From assembly GCA_965194505.1 (NCBI GenBank), contig OZ239144.1, forward strand, positions 1,736,001 to 1,800,000: a stretch of DNA of 64,000 nt, in the 5' to 3' direction. The notes below the pieces were generated by a model, which did no database searches, was not told where the DNA came from, and was given only the letters and a program-made list of their open reading frames with translations. Below are positions 18,247 to 26,593 of the stretch, one piece after another. The stretch is from Hahnella aquatica. Lineage in GTDB: Bacteria > Pseudomonadota > Gammaproteobacteria > Burkholderiales > Burkholderiaceae_A. Made by a program: the position numbers and the translations under genes. The stretch's first letter is position 1. Every line of letters starts with the position of its first letter.

Positions 18247-18465
18247 TTACTTCGCTCTAAAAACGATTCGGGCTCGGGATAAATCGTAAGGTGTCAGTTC
18301 AACGGTGACCTTGTCTCCTGGAAGAATGCGGATGTAATGCATGCGCATCTTCCCGGAGATGTGCCCCAACACCACATGGCCATTTTCGAGTTTGACGCGG
18401 AAGGTGGCATTGGGGAGGTTCTCCACAATCTCACCCTGCATCTGGATGGCATCGTCTTTTGCCAT
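18247..18465 (-). CDS. infA: Translation initiation factor IF-1
   Basis: 72 aa, MAKDDAIQMQGEIVENLPNA, a single OB-fold ending ARIVFRAK. The ATG overlaps the secY TAA by one base (TAATG), so the genes are coupled. IF-1 occupies the ribosomal A site during initiation. This location and sequence match the beta-proteobacterial spc-alpha infA; other Burkholderiales often carry a second infA elsewhere. Confidence 0.97.
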   Translation of the reverse strand: MAKDDAIQMQGEIVENLPNATFRVKLENGHVVLGHISGKMRMHYIRILPGDKVTVELTPYDLSRARIVFRAK

Positions 18466-19769
18466 TACTGACCCATCCCTCTGAAGTTGGCCTTCTTCAT
18501 GAGACTCTCGTACTGCTGAGACATCACATACGACTGAAGTTGGGCCATGAAGTCCATGGTGACCACCACGATGATCAGCAGTGAGGTGCCGCCAAAATAG
18601 AACGGCACGTTGTACTGGAGCACCAAGAACTCGGGCAGCAGGCAGACCAGCGTGATGTAGATGGCGCCAACAAGGGTCAGACGCATGAGGATCTTGTCGA
18701 TGTAACGAGCGGTCTGGTCGCCCGGGCGGATGCCTGGAATGAGGGCTCCACTCTTTTTCAGGTTGTCGGCCGTATCTTTGCTGTTGAAGACCAAGGCCGT
18801 GTAGAAGAAGCAGAAGAAGATGATGGCGCTGGCGTAGAGGCCGATGTAGAGCGGTTGGCCTGGCGACAAGGATGCTGCAAAGTCGGAGAGCCAACGCATG
18901 CCGCCATCGGGGCCCCCACTAAACCACGAGGTGAGCGTAGCTGGGAACAGAATGATGCTCGAGGCAAAGATGGGCGGAATCACGCCGGCCATGTTCAGCT
19001 TGAGCGGCAGATGAGAGGTCTGACCCTGATAAATCTTGTTGCCCACCTGGCGCTTGGCATAGTTCACCAGAATGCGACGCTGGCCGCGCTCCACAAAGAC
19101 CACAAAGGCTGTGACCAGCACCACCAGGACGATGATGAAGAGCATGGCCAGGGCGCTCATGGAACCGGTGCGAACCAGTTCAAACAAGCCGGCCAGGGCA
19201 CCAGGTAGGCCCGCCACAATGCCCGCGAAGATGATGATAGAGATGCCATTGCCCAGGCCACGCTCGGTAATCTGCTCGCCCAGCCACATGAGGAACATGG
19301 TACCGGTCACAAGCGAGACCACGGTGGTGAAACGAAACATGAGGCTTGGATCGATGACCAGTCCCGGCTGTGATTCCAATGCCACGGAAATGCCGATGGC
19401 CTGCACAATAGCAAGCACCACCGTGCCGTAGCGCGTGTACTGGGTGATCTTGCGGCGGCCGGCCTCGCCCTCTTTCTTGAGGGCCTCGAGCGTGGGTGAG
19501 ACCACGGACATGAGCTGCATGATGATCGAGGCCGAGATGTACGGCATGATCCCGAGGGCGAAGACGGTGAAGCGTGAGAGCGCACCGCCAGAGAACATAT
19601 TGAAGAGGCCGAGAATGCCGCCAGCCTGAGACTGAAAGAGCTTGGCCAGTTCTTCTGGATCGATTCCCGGAACCGGAATATGCGCACCAAGGCGATAGAC
19701 GACCAGGGCCAGCACCAGAAAAATCAGGCGCTTGCGCAGGTCGGCGAATTTATCGGCTTTGGGCAGCAT
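18465..19769 (-). CDS. secY: Sec translocon subunit SecY
   Basis: 434 aa, ten membrane segments, starting MLPKADKFADLRKRLIFLVLAL. The plug region SGGALSRFTVFALGIMPYISASIIMQL and the cytosolic loops carrying KEGEAGRRKITQYTRYGT and FVERGQRRILVNYAKRQVG are conserved. It pairs with SecE, encoded at 45289, to form the protein export channel. Confidence 0.98.
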   Translation of the reverse strand: MLPKADKFADLRKRLIFLVLALVVYRLGAHIPVPGIDPEELAKLFQSQAGGILGLFNMFSGGALSRFTVFALGIMPYISASIIMQLMSVVSPTLEALKKEGEAGRRKITQYTRYGTVVLAIVQAIGISVALESQPGLVIDPSLMFRFTTVVSLVTGTMFLMWLGEQITERGLGNGISIIIFAGIVAGLPGALAGLFELVRTGSMSALAMLFIIVLVVLVTAFVVFVERGQRRILVNYAKRQVGNKIYQGQTSHLPLKLNMAGVIPPIFASSIILFPATLTSWFSGGPDGGMRWLSDFAASLSPGQPLYIGLYASAIIFFCFFYTALVFNSKDTADNLKKSGALIPGIRPGDQTARYIDKILMRLTLVGAIYITLVCLLPEFLVLQYNVPFYFGGTSLLIIVVVTMDFMAQLQSYVMSQQYESLMKKANFRGMGQ

Positions 19770-19800
19770 TAGAGTCTTTGGGTCTCGTGGCTTTTAGGCG

Positions 19801-20298
19801 TTAGGCCGCCTTGTTCTTCGGCGGCAGCTTGCGGACCTTCTCGGCAGCCACCGGCAGGGTGACCGAACCACCAGCCGCCTCGATGGCAGCCTTGGCACCG
19901 GCCGTCACGCCCAGACCGGTCAGGCTCACCTTGCGGCTGATGGAGCCCGACAGAATGACCTTGGCATGGCGTGCGAGCTCAGAGACAACCCCTGCCTGCT
20001 TGAGTGCGAGGAGGTCGATCTGGTCGATGGGAAGCTTCTGAATTTCAGACAGACGCACCTCTTCGGTGAAACGCCCGAAGGGTGCAGTAAATCCACGCTT
20101 GGGAAGGCGACGATGCATGGGCATCTGACCACCCTCGAAGCCAACCTTGTGGAATCCACCGGAGCGAGACTTCTGGCCCTTGTGGCCGCGGCCTGCGGTT
20201 TTTCCAAGGCCCGAGCCAATGCCCCGGCCAACCCGCTTCTTGGCATGTGTCGCACCTTCAGCCGGCGCGATCGTGTTGAGTCGCATGGAGTCTTTCAT
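19801..20298 (-). CDS. rplO: 50S ribosomal protein L15
   Basis: 165 aa. RLNTIAPAEGATHAKKRVGRGIGSGLGKTAGRGHKGQKSR is the L15 signature. The ATG at 20298 is chosen because TAAGG lies six bases upstream; ATG 20286 is an alternative giving the more usual N terminus. It precedes secY in the spc operon. Confidence 0.97.
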   Translation of the reverse strand: MKDSMRLNTIAPAEGATHAKKRVGRGIGSGLGKTAGRGHKGQKSRSGGFHKVGFEGGQMPMHRRLPKRGFTAPFGRFTEEVRLSEIQKLPIDQIDLLALKQAGVVSELARHAKVILSGSISRKVSLTGLGVTAGAKAAIEAAGGSVTLPVAAEKVRKLPPKNKAA

Positions 20299-20306
20299 GA
20301 CGAGCC

Positions 20307-20486
20307 TTAAATGATTTGAACCATGTAGGAGACCTTGTTGACCATGCCGCGCACAGCGGGCGTGTCTTCAAGGACGCGGGTCTGATGCATCTTCTTCAAG
20401 CCCAGGCCCAACACCGTTGCACGGTGATCGGACCGGGTGCCTGCAGGGCTGCGCACCAGCTTCACAGTCAGAGTGGGTTTGTTCAT
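20307..20486 (-). CDS. rpmD: 50S ribosomal protein L30
   Basis: 59 aa, MNKPTLTVKLVRSPAGTRSD at the start and LKKMHQTRVLEDTPAVRGMV later, the typical short bacterial L30. Lies between rpsE and rplO with 8-10 nt spacers. Confidence 0.97.
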   Translation of the reverse strand: MNKPTLTVKLVRSPAGTRSDHRATVLGLGLKKMHQTRVLEDTPAVRGMVNKVSYMVQII

Positions 20487-20496
20487 CTTGCGTCCC

Positions 20497-21015
20497 TTAG
20501 TTCAGGATCTGTTCAATGGACAGGCCGCGCTTGTTGGCCACATCGGCCGGCGTGTGCATCTGCTTGAGGCCATTGAGGGTGGCGCGAACCATGTTGTAGG
20601 GGTTGCTCGAGCCAAGGCTCTTGGCCACCACGTCGCTCACGCCCATGACCTCGAAGATGGCCCGCATGGGGCCGCCTGCGATGATGCCCGTGCCCTTGGG
20701 GGCTGGTGAGATGAGCACGGTGGAGGCGCCATGCTTGCCCATGACGGCGTGGTGAAAGGTGCCGCCCTTCAGGGGCACACGCAGCAGTTTGCGGCGGGCC
20801 TCGTCCATGGCCTTCTGAACGGCCACCGGCACCTCACGGGACTTTCCCTTGCCCATGCCGATGCTGCCGTCGCCGTCGCCCACCACGGTGAGCGCAGCAA
20901 AGCCGAGGATGCGCCCGCCCTTGACGGTCTTGCTCACGCGGTTGACGGCGATCATCTTCTCGCGAAGGCCGTCATCGCGCTCTTCGGTGTTGACCCGTGC
21001 CTGCATTTTTGCCAT
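20497..21015 (-). CDS. rpsE: 30S ribosomal protein S5
   Basis: 172 aa. Double-stranded-RNA-binding-like N domain (LREKMIAVNRVSKTVKGGRILGF) and C domain with KGTGIIAGGPMRAIFE. The decoding-fidelity region VVGDGDGSIGMGKGKSREVP is intact. Confidence 0.98.
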   Translation of the reverse strand: MAKMQARVNTEERDDGLREKMIAVNRVSKTVKGGRILGFAALTVVGDGDGSIGMGKGKSREVPVAVQKAMDEARRKLLRVPLKGGTFHHAVMGKHGASTVLISPAPKGTGIIAGGPMRAIFEVMGVSDVVAKSLGSSNPYNMVRATLNGLKQMHTPADVANKRGLSIEQILN

Positions 21016-21037
21016 GTCTTGTGTCCTTTGTGTCCGC

Positions 21038-21403
21038 TTAGAACTGCAACCCGCCCTCGCGGGCTGCGTCTGCCAATGCCTTCACGCGTCCGTGATAACG
21101 GAAGCCCGCGCGATCGAATGCGACCGATGAGATGCCAGCGGCCTTGGCCTTCTCGGCCACGCGCTTGCCGACCAGCACAGCCGCGGCCACATTGCCGCCC
21201 TTGCCTGTCTGGGAGGCCAGCTGCGCACGCACCTCGGCCTCGACGGTGGAGGCCGAGACCAGCACTCTCTCGCCGGTCGGGTCGGTGATGGCCGCGTAGA
21301 TGTGAAGATTCGTGCGATGCACGGAGAGCCGATGCACGCGGAGTTCGTGGATCTTGGCCCGTGCCTGCCGTGCCCTGCGAAGTCTTGATTGGTTCTTATC
21401 CAT
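21038..21403 (-). CDS. rplR: 50S ribosomal protein L18
   Basis: 121 aa with the basic N terminus MDKNQSRLRRARQARAKI and the 5S rRNA-binding LSVHRTNLHIYAAI. Ends FDRAGFRYHGRVKALADAAREGGLQF, the family's conserved tail. spc operon. Confidence 0.98.
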   Translation of the reverse strand: MDKNQSRLRRARQARAKIHELRVHRLSVHRTNLHIYAAITDPTGERVLVSASTVEAEVRAQLASQTGKGGNVAAAVLVGKRVAEKAKAAGISSVAFDRAGFRYHGRVKALADAAREGGLQF

Positions 21404-21433
21404 GGATGCGGTTCCTGAGTCGATGACTCGACG

Positions 21434-21967
21434 TTATTTCTTCTTGGTTTCTTTGATCTGAACGACTTCGTCGATGTAGCGAACACCCTTGCCCTTGTAA
21501 GGCTCGGGCGGACGGAAGGCGCGCACCTCGGCAGCCACCTGACCCACCCGCTGCTTGTCGATGCCCTTGATGACAATTTCCGTGGGTGTTGGCGTCTCGG
21601 CCTTGATGCCCTCAGGCAGGGCGTAGTCGACGGGGTGCGAGAAGCCAAGGGCCAGGTTGAGCGACTTGCCCTGGGCTGCAGCCTTGTAGCCCACGCCGAT
21701 GAGGCTGAGCTTTTTCTCAAAACCCTTGGACACGCCGTGGACCATGTTGGCCACCAGGGCCCGGAGGGTTCCGCTCATGGCCTTGGCATGACGAGAGTCG
21801 TTGACGACCTTGAAGACCAGCTGGCCAGACTCATTTGCAATGGTGACCTCGCCCGTGAGGGGCTGGGTGAGCACGCCCAACGGGCCCTTGACCGTGATGG
21901 ACTCGGCCGAGAGTTGAGCCTCAACGCCAGACGGCAGTGCAACCGGATACTTTGCGATGCGTGACAT
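21434..21967 (-). CDS. rplF: 50S ribosomal protein L6
   Basis: 177 aa, MSRIAKYPVALPSGVEAQLS, two repeats of the L6 fold and the C-terminal PEPYKGKGVRYIDEVV signature. Sits near the GTPase-associated centre. spc operon, 14 nt after rpsH. Confidence 0.98.
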   Translation of the reverse strand: MSRIAKYPVALPSGVEAQLSAESITVKGPLGVLTQPLTGEVTIANESGQLVFKVVNDSRHAKAMSGTLRALVANMVHGVSKGFEKKLSLIGVGYKAAAQGKSLNLALGFSHPVDYALPEGIKAETPTPTEIVIKGIDKQRVGQVAAEVRAFRPPEPYKGKGVRYIDEVVQIKETKKK

Positions 21968-21981
21968 GATTCGTGCCCCCT

Positions 21982-22377
21982 TTACGCCACGATGCCAATG
22001 ACTTCGCCGCCCATGCCGGTGGCACGTGCCTTGCGGTCGGTCATGAGGCCTTTGGAGGTGGACACGATGGCCACGCCCAATCCGTTCATGACGTTTGGAA
22101 TGGATTCGCAGCCCTTGTAAACCCGCAGACCAGGCCGTGAGACGCGCTCAATGCGCTCGATCACGGGGCGGCCAGCGTGGTATTTCAGGCTGATCTCGAG
22201 GTCGGCCTTGGGGCCCTCTTGACGGACCTGGTAGCCGTCGATGTAGCCCTCATCCTTCAGGAGAGTGGCGATGGCCACTTTGATCTTGGAGGACGGCATT
22301 TGCACCGAACGCTTTTCCACCCGCTGCGCATTGCGAATGCGGGTAAACATGTCGGCGATGGGATCGTTCATGCTCAT
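21982..22377 (-). CDS. rpsH: 30S ribosomal protein S8
   Basis: 131 aa, MSMNDPIADMFTRIRNAQ, ending TDRKARATGMGGEVIGIVA. S8 is the autogenous repressor of the spc operon in E. coli, acting at rplE. Two in-frame ATGs (22377 and 22371) are possible starts. Confidence 0.98.
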   Translation of the reverse strand: MSMNDPIADMFTRIRNAQRVEKRSVQMPSSKIKVAIATLLKDEGYIDGYQVRQEGPKADLEISLKYHAGRPVIERIERVSRPGLRVYKGCESIPNVMNGLGVAIVSTSKGLMTDRKARATGMGGEVIGIVA

Positions 22378-22420
22378 AAGATGAGACCCTTTTTAACTCT
22401 GTACTTGGTTGTGCAAACGG

Positions 22421-22726
22421 TTACCAGCTGGCCTTGGTGAGACCAGGGATCTCACCGCGGAAGGCAGCCTCACGAATCTTGGCGCGGCCAAGGCCAAACA
22501 TCTTGAACGTGCCACGCGGGCGTCCCGTGAGCTGGCAGCGGGCGCGAAGGCGCACGGGGCTGGCATTGCGGGGCAGTTTCTGGAGCGTGAGGCGTGCCTC
22601 GTAACGCTCTTCTTCTGATTTGGACTGATCGTCGATGATGGCCTGAAGGGCCGCACGCTTTGCCGCGAACTTCTTCACGGTGGCCATGCGCTTTTTTTCG
22701 CGATTGATGAGGGAGAGCTTTGCCAT
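22421..22726 (-). CDS. rpsN: 30S ribosomal protein S14
   Basis: 101 aa, the longer zinc-free S14 type (no CxxC pairs): MAKLSLINREKKRMATVKKFA, then RCQLTGRPRGTFKMFGLGRAKIRE and the conserved GLTKASW end. Confidence 0.98.
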   Translation of the reverse strand: MAKLSLINREKKRMATVKKFAAKRAALQAIIDDQSKSEEERYEARLTLQKLPRNASPVRLRARCQLTGRPRGTFKMFGLGRAKIREAAFRGEIPGLTKASW

Positions 22727-22738
22727 GTCTGTCCTAGG

Positions 22739-23278
22739 TCAGGATTTGAACGGGAACCGGAAGGCAGACAGGAGTGCCTTGGCCTCTTCGTCGGTCTTTG
22801 CGGTGGTGGTGACGCTGATGTTGAGGCCCCGGACGGCATCGACCTTGTCGTACTCGATCTCGGGGAAGATGATCTGCTCTTTCACGCCAATGTTGTAGTT
22901 GCCACGGCCATCGAAAGACTTTCCGGAGATGCCGCGGAAGTCGCGCACGCGGGGCAGTGCAATGGTGACAAACCGGTCGAGGAACTCGTACATGCGGTTG
23001 CCACGGAGGGTGACCATGCAGCCAATGGGGTAACCCTCACGGATTTTGAAGCCAGCAATCGCCTTGCGGGCCTTGGTCACCACGGGCTTTTGACCCGCGA
23101 TCTTGGTGAGGTCAGAGACGGCGTTCTCGATGACTTTCTTATCGGCGATGGCCTCTCCGACACCCATGTTGAGGGTGATCTTCGAGAGGCGCGGCACCTC
23201 CATGGCGCTCTTGTAGCCGAACTTGGTCATGAGCTCCGGGGCCACCTTGTCGCGATAGATTTCTTGCATGCGTGACAT
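22739..23278 (-). CDS. rplE: 50S ribosomal protein L5
   Basis: 179 aa, MQEIYRDKVAPELMTKFGYKS, with KITLNMGVGEA, QKPVVTKARKAIAGFKIREG and NIGVKEQIIFPEI motifs. Binds 5S rRNA. In E. coli its translation start is the S8 regulatory site. Confidence 0.98.
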   Translation of the reverse strand: MSRMQEIYRDKVAPELMTKFGYKSAMEVPRLSKITLNMGVGEAIADKKVIENAVSDLTKIAGQKPVVTKARKAIAGFKIREGYPIGCMVTLRGNRMYEFLDRFVTIALPRVRDFRGISGKSFDGRGNYNIGVKEQIIFPEIEYDKVDAVRGLNISVTTTAKTDEEAKALLSAFRFPFKS

Positions 23279-23302
23279 TTGGATTCCTTTGGTGCGCGAG
23301 GC

Positions 23303-23635
23303 TTAGGCGTTGCTGATGGCGGTGGGAACGGCGGCCTTGTTGGAGGCAAATACCCGTTGCTTCTCACCGTTCTCGGCAATCTGGATTTGGACGCGATCAG
23401 CCTTCTGGGTGGCCGCGTTGTAGATGGCCACGTTTGACTGGTCGATGGGCATGGTCTTGTCGACGATGCCGCCCTGCTGACCCTTCATGGGATTGGGTTT
23501 GGTGTGCTTCTTCACGATGTTCACACCCTCCACCACCAGGTGCTGATCGTCGACACGGCGCAGCACCACGCCACGCTTGCCCTTGTCACGGCCGGTGATC
23601 ACGATGACTTCGTCGCCTTTGCGAATCTTGTTCAT
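23303..23635 (-). CDS. rplX: 50S ribosomal protein L24
   Basis: 110 aa, MNKIRKGDEVIVITGRDKGKRGVVLRR (KOW motif) and VEGVNIVKKHTKPNPMKGQQGGI. Assembly initiator of the large subunit. spc operon. Confidence 0.98.
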   Translation of the reverse strand: MNKIRKGDEVIVITGRDKGKRGVVLRRVDDQHLVVEGVNIVKKHTKPNPMKGQQGGIVDKTMPIDQSNVAIYNAATQKADRVQIQIAENGEKQRVFASNKAAVPTAISNA

Positions 23636-23654
23636 GGTCTGATCTCTACTCTTG

Positions 23655-24023
23655 TTAAATCACTTCAGGGGCCAAGGACACGATCTTCATGAACCGCTCA
23701 CTGCGGAGTTCACGGGTCACTGGGCCAAAGATGCGTGTTCCGATGGGCTCAAGCTTGGCATTGAGCAGCACGGCGGCGTTGCCATCGAAGCGAATGAGTG
23801 AGCCATCTGGGCGGCGAACGCCCTTGGCGGTTCGAACCACCACGGCGTTGTAGATCTCGCCCTTCTTCACGCGGCCACGGGGGGCTGCGTCTTTGATGGA
23901 CACCTTGATGACGTCCCCAATGCCAGCATAGCGGCGCTTGGATCCACCCAACACTTTGATACACATGACCGAACGGGCGCCGGTGTTGTCGGCGACGTCC
24001 AGACGCGATTGCATCTGAATCAT
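23655..24023 (-). CDS. rplN: 50S ribosomal protein L14
   Basis: 122 aa, MIQMQSRLDVADNTGARSVMCIKVLGGS. First gene of the spc portion, following the largest gap in the S10-spc run, consistent with its own promoter or a transcript boundary. Confidence 0.98.
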   Translation of the reverse strand: MIQMQSRLDVADNTGARSVMCIKVLGGSKRRYAGIGDVIKVSIKDAAPRGRVKKGEIYNAVVVRTAKGVRRPDGSLIRFDGNAAVLLNAKLEPIGTRIFGPVTRELRSERFMKIVSLAPEVI

Positions 24024-24181
24024 GATTCCTGATTCCTCAGTTCAACATACAAAACAAAATGGAAGGACCTGCTCCCAACTTGTCTGAGCAGACATCAACT
24101 TCAGAAACACGCTCAGATAGTTTTGGGCCCGTTAACGGGAAGACAATCGAGAACAGCCCTCTACTATAACCTACAAATGCT
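24024..24181 (-). promoter_or_regulatory. 158-bp rpsQ-rplN spacer, presumed spc operon leader/promoter region
   Basis: The only gap above about 150 bp inside the S10-spc run, visibly richer in A and T than its neighbours. In transcript orientation it contains CCCGTTAACGGG and a CTGAGC/GCTCAG inverted pair separated by 21 nt. TATAGT lies 15 nt after the rpsQ stop without a clear -35. The E. coli spc promoter lies at the same place. No ORF or RNA gene is recognised. Confidence 0.4.
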
Positions 24182-24448
24182 TTAAACCACCACGGCCTTG
24201 CTGATCAGCTTGGTCACTGCCCAGGCCTTGGTCTTCGAGATGGGCCGGGTTTCGGAGATCTCGACGGTGTCGCCCATTTGAATGCCTTCTTGCTCTACGT
24301 GGGCGTGGTATTTCTTGCTGCGGCCCATGAACTTGCCGTAAATGGGGTGCTGAATCCGGCGCTCAACAAGCACCGTGACAGTCTTTTGCATTTTGTCGCT
24401 GACGACTCGGCCCACCAGGGTCCGAGTAAGGGAGGCGGTCTGGGTCAT
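24182..24448 (-). CDS. rpsQ: 30S ribosomal protein S17
   Basis: 88 aa OB-fold protein with LVGRVVSDKMQKTVTVLVERRIQHPIYGK and GDTVEISETRPISKTKAW. The start overlaps the rpmC stop by 4 nt. Last gene of the S10 portion. Confidence 0.98.
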   Translation of the reverse strand: MTQTASLTRTLVGRVVSDKMQKTVTVLVERRIQHPIYGKFMGRSKKYHAHVEQEGIQMGDTVEISETRPISKTKAWAVTKLISKAVVV

Positions 24449-24636
24449 GCCGAAGTCCTTTGACGAAGGAGGGTGCGAACACGGGCAATGTCACGGCGAA
24501 CATGACCCAACTGGGACGTGTTGGTGAGTTGCTGGGTACCGTGCTGCATGCGCAGGTTGAAGTGAGCCCTCAGCAACGACTCCAATTCCTGTTGGAGTTC
24601 GGTGTCGTTCTTGGTGCGAAGTTCAGAGGCTTTCAT
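24445..24636 (-). CDS. rpmC: 50S ribosomal protein L29
   Basis: 63 aa, MKASELRTKNDTELQQELESLLR, a two-helix protein ending RRDIARVRTLLRQRTSA. It lies near the exit tunnel and forms part of the trigger factor/SRP docking site. Confidence 0.97.
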   Translation of the reverse strand: MKASELRTKNDTELQQELESLLRAHFNLRMQHGTQQLTNTSQLGHVRRDIARVRTLLRQRTSA

Positions 24637-24653
24637 GTCTCGGATTCCTTGAA

Positions 24654-25070
24654 TTAACGGCCCACCTGGCGAACCACGAAGGTGGTGGCCAAGGGCAGCT
24701 TGGCAGCGGCCAGACGAAACGCTTCACGGGCCAGGGTCTCATCGACGCCGTCCATCTCGTAGAGCACCTTGCCGGGCTGAATCTCGGCCACGTAGTACTC
24801 CACGTTGCCCTTGCCGTTGCCCATTCGAACCTCGGCAGGCTTTTGTGAAATGGGCTTGTCCGGAAAAATGCGGATCCAGATGCGGCCACCGCGCTTGATG
24901 TGGCGGGTCATGGCACGACGGGCAGCCTCAATCTGGCGCGAGGTGAGGCGGCCGCGGCCGGTGGCCTTGAGTCCGAATTCACCAAACGACACATTCGCGC
25001 CACGCGTGGCCAGGCCTGTGTTTCGACCTTTTTGTTCTTTCCGATACTTTCGGCGTGAGGGTTGCAACAT
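24654..25070 (-). CDS. rplP: 50S ribosomal protein L16
   Basis: 138 aa, MLQPSRRKYRKEQKGRNTGLA, with RGGRIWIRIFPDKPISQKPAEVRMGNGKGNVE. The PAEVRMG stretch contains the arginine that is hydroxylated in some bacteria. S10 operon. Confidence 0.98.
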   Translation of the reverse strand: MLQPSRRKYRKEQKGRNTGLATRGANVSFGEFGLKATGRGRLTSRQIEAARRAMTRHIKRGGRIWIRIFPDKPISQKPAEVRMGNGKGNVEYYVAEIQPGKVLYEMDGVDETLAREAFRLAAAKLPLATTFVVRQVGR

Positions 25071-25093
25071 AGAGAACCTCTGGCTTGTCTGGT

Positions 25094-25927
25094 TTAGGTT
25101 GCGGGCTTGTCTGCGGCCGGTGTGGCAGCGACCTTGCGAACACGTTTCACGGCAGGCTTTGCATCGCCCTCAGGGGCTGCGGCGGCAGGAGCATCGCCCT
25201 CGGCCTTGACCCTGCGGGGCGCCGCGGGCGCTCGACGTGGCTTCTTCTCATCTTTGGGCTCGGCCATCGGGGGCTCTGCAGAAACCGGCGCATCGGCACG
25301 GCCAAGGGTGTCGCCCTTGTAGACCCAGACCTTCACGCCAATGATGCCGTAGGTGGTGTTGGCCTCGGCAAAGCCGTAATCGATGTCGGCCCGGAGGGTG
25401 TGAAGGGGCACGCGGCCTTCGCGATACCACTCGGTTCGGGCAATCTCGGCACCGTTCAGGCGGCCCGAGCTCATGATCTTGATGCCCTGAGCGCCAAGGC
25501 GCATGGCGTTCTGCATGGCCCGCTTCATGGCGCGGCGGAACATGATCCGCTTTTCGAGCTGCTGGGTGATGTTCTCTGCGATGAGCTGGGCATCGACCTC
25601 TGGCTTGCGAATCTCTTCGATGTTGACGTGCACAGGCACGCCCATCATGGTGGAGAGCTGGGTCTTGAGGGCCTCGATGTCTTCGCCCTTCTTGCCAATC
25701 ACAACGCCGGGGCGGGCGCTGAAGATGGTGATCTTGGCGTTCTTGGCGGGACGCTCGATGAGCACGCGGCCCACAGCAGCGCTCTTGAGGCGCTTCTTGA
25801 GGAAGTCTCGGACCTTAATGTCTTCATTGAGCATCTTGCTGAAGTCGCGGGGGTTGGCGAACCAACGTGACGACCAGTTGCGGGAAACAACGAGACGGAA
25901 TCCGGTGGGATGTATTTTTTGACCCAT
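25094..25927 (-). CDS. rpsC: 30S ribosomal protein S3 with long Ala/Pro/Lys-rich C-terminal extension
   Basis: 277 aa. KH-type core (VVIGKKGEDIEALKTQL) and C domain up to about residue 210, then roughly 65 residues of low-complexity Ala/Pro/Lys/Asp sequence ending RKVAATPAADKPAT. E. coli S3 has 233 residues; extended S3 tails are usual in Burkholderiales. S3 lines the mRNA entry channel. Confidence 0.97.
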   Translation of the reverse strand: MGQKIHPTGFRLVVSRNWSSRWFANPRDFSKMLNEDIKVRDFLKKRLKSAAVGRVLIERPAKNAKITIFSARPGVVIGKKGEDIEALKTQLSTMMGVPVHVNIEEIRKPEVDAQLIAENITQQLEKRIMFRRAMKRAMQNAMRLGAQGIKIMSSGRLNGAEIARTEWYREGRVPLHTLRADIDYGFAEANTTYGIIGVKVWVYKGDTLGRADAPVSAEPPMAEPKDEKKPRRAPAAPRRVKAEGDAPAAAAPEGDAKPAVKRVRKVAATPAADKPAT

Positions 25928-25936
25928 GTCTGGCCC

Positions 25937-26266
25937 TTAGTTACCGACGGTGATGCAGATGTGGCAGGTCGGCTTTTCGATCCGAACGCCACGGCCCTTG
26001 GCTCGTGCGGAGAAGCGACGCAGCTTGGTGCCACGCTCCACGGTGATGGAGGTGACCTTGAGCTCATCGATGTCTGCGCCATCGTTGTGCTCGGCATTGG
26101 CAATCGCCGACTCGAGAACCTTCTTGACGATCACCGCCGCCTTTTTTGGGGTGAAGGCCAGGGTGTTGAGCGCCTGCTCAACCGGCTTGCCTCGAATCAG
26201 GTCGGCCACGAGCCGGCCTTTCTGGGCCGAGAGGCGAACGCCCCTGAGTTTTGCGGAAGTTTCCAT
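25937..26266 (-). CDS. rplV: 50S ribosomal protein L22
   Basis: 109 aa, KLRGVRLSAQKGRLVADLIRGK and the loop RRFSARAKGRGVRIEKPTCHI that lines the exit tunnel and macrolide site. S10 operon, 9 nt before rpsC. Confidence 0.98.
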   Translation of the reverse strand: METSAKLRGVRLSAQKGRLVADLIRGKPVEQALNTLAFTPKKAAVIVKKVLESAIANAEHNDGADIDELKVTSITVERGTKLRRFSARAKGRGVRIEKPTCHICITVGN

Positions 26267-26296
26267 GTTTGTCCTCTGGTCTCTGCTCGGGGCCGG

Positions 26297-26572
26297 TTAC
26301 TTCTTGGCCTTTTTATCGGCGGCATGACCCTTGAACGTGCGGGTCATGGCGAATTCGCCGAGCTTGTGGCCGACCATGTTGTCTGTCACGTAGACAGGCA
26401 CATGAAGACGGCCGTTGTGAACGGCGATGGTCAGGCCCACGAATTCCGGAAGAATGGTGGACCGACGGGACCAAGTCTTGATGGGGCGCTTGTCCTTGGA
26501 CTCGACCGCAATCTCGACTTTCTTGAAAAGGTGGTCGTCTACAAACGGACCTTTTTTGGCAGAACGTGACAT
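26297..26572 (-). CDS. rpsS: 30S ribosomal protein S19
   Basis: 91 aa, MSRSAKKGPFVDDHLFKKV and KTWSRRSTILPEFVGLTIAVHNG, then VTDNMVGHKLGEFAMTRTFKGH. Head protein near the A-site finger. S10 operon. Confidence 0.98.
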   Translation of the reverse strand: MSRSAKKGPFVDDHLFKKVEIAVESKDKRPIKTWSRRSTILPEFVGLTIAVHNGRLHVPVYVTDNMVGHKLGEFAMTRTFKGHAADKKAKK

Positions 26573-26593
26573 CTGTGCTGGTTCCTTTAGGGC

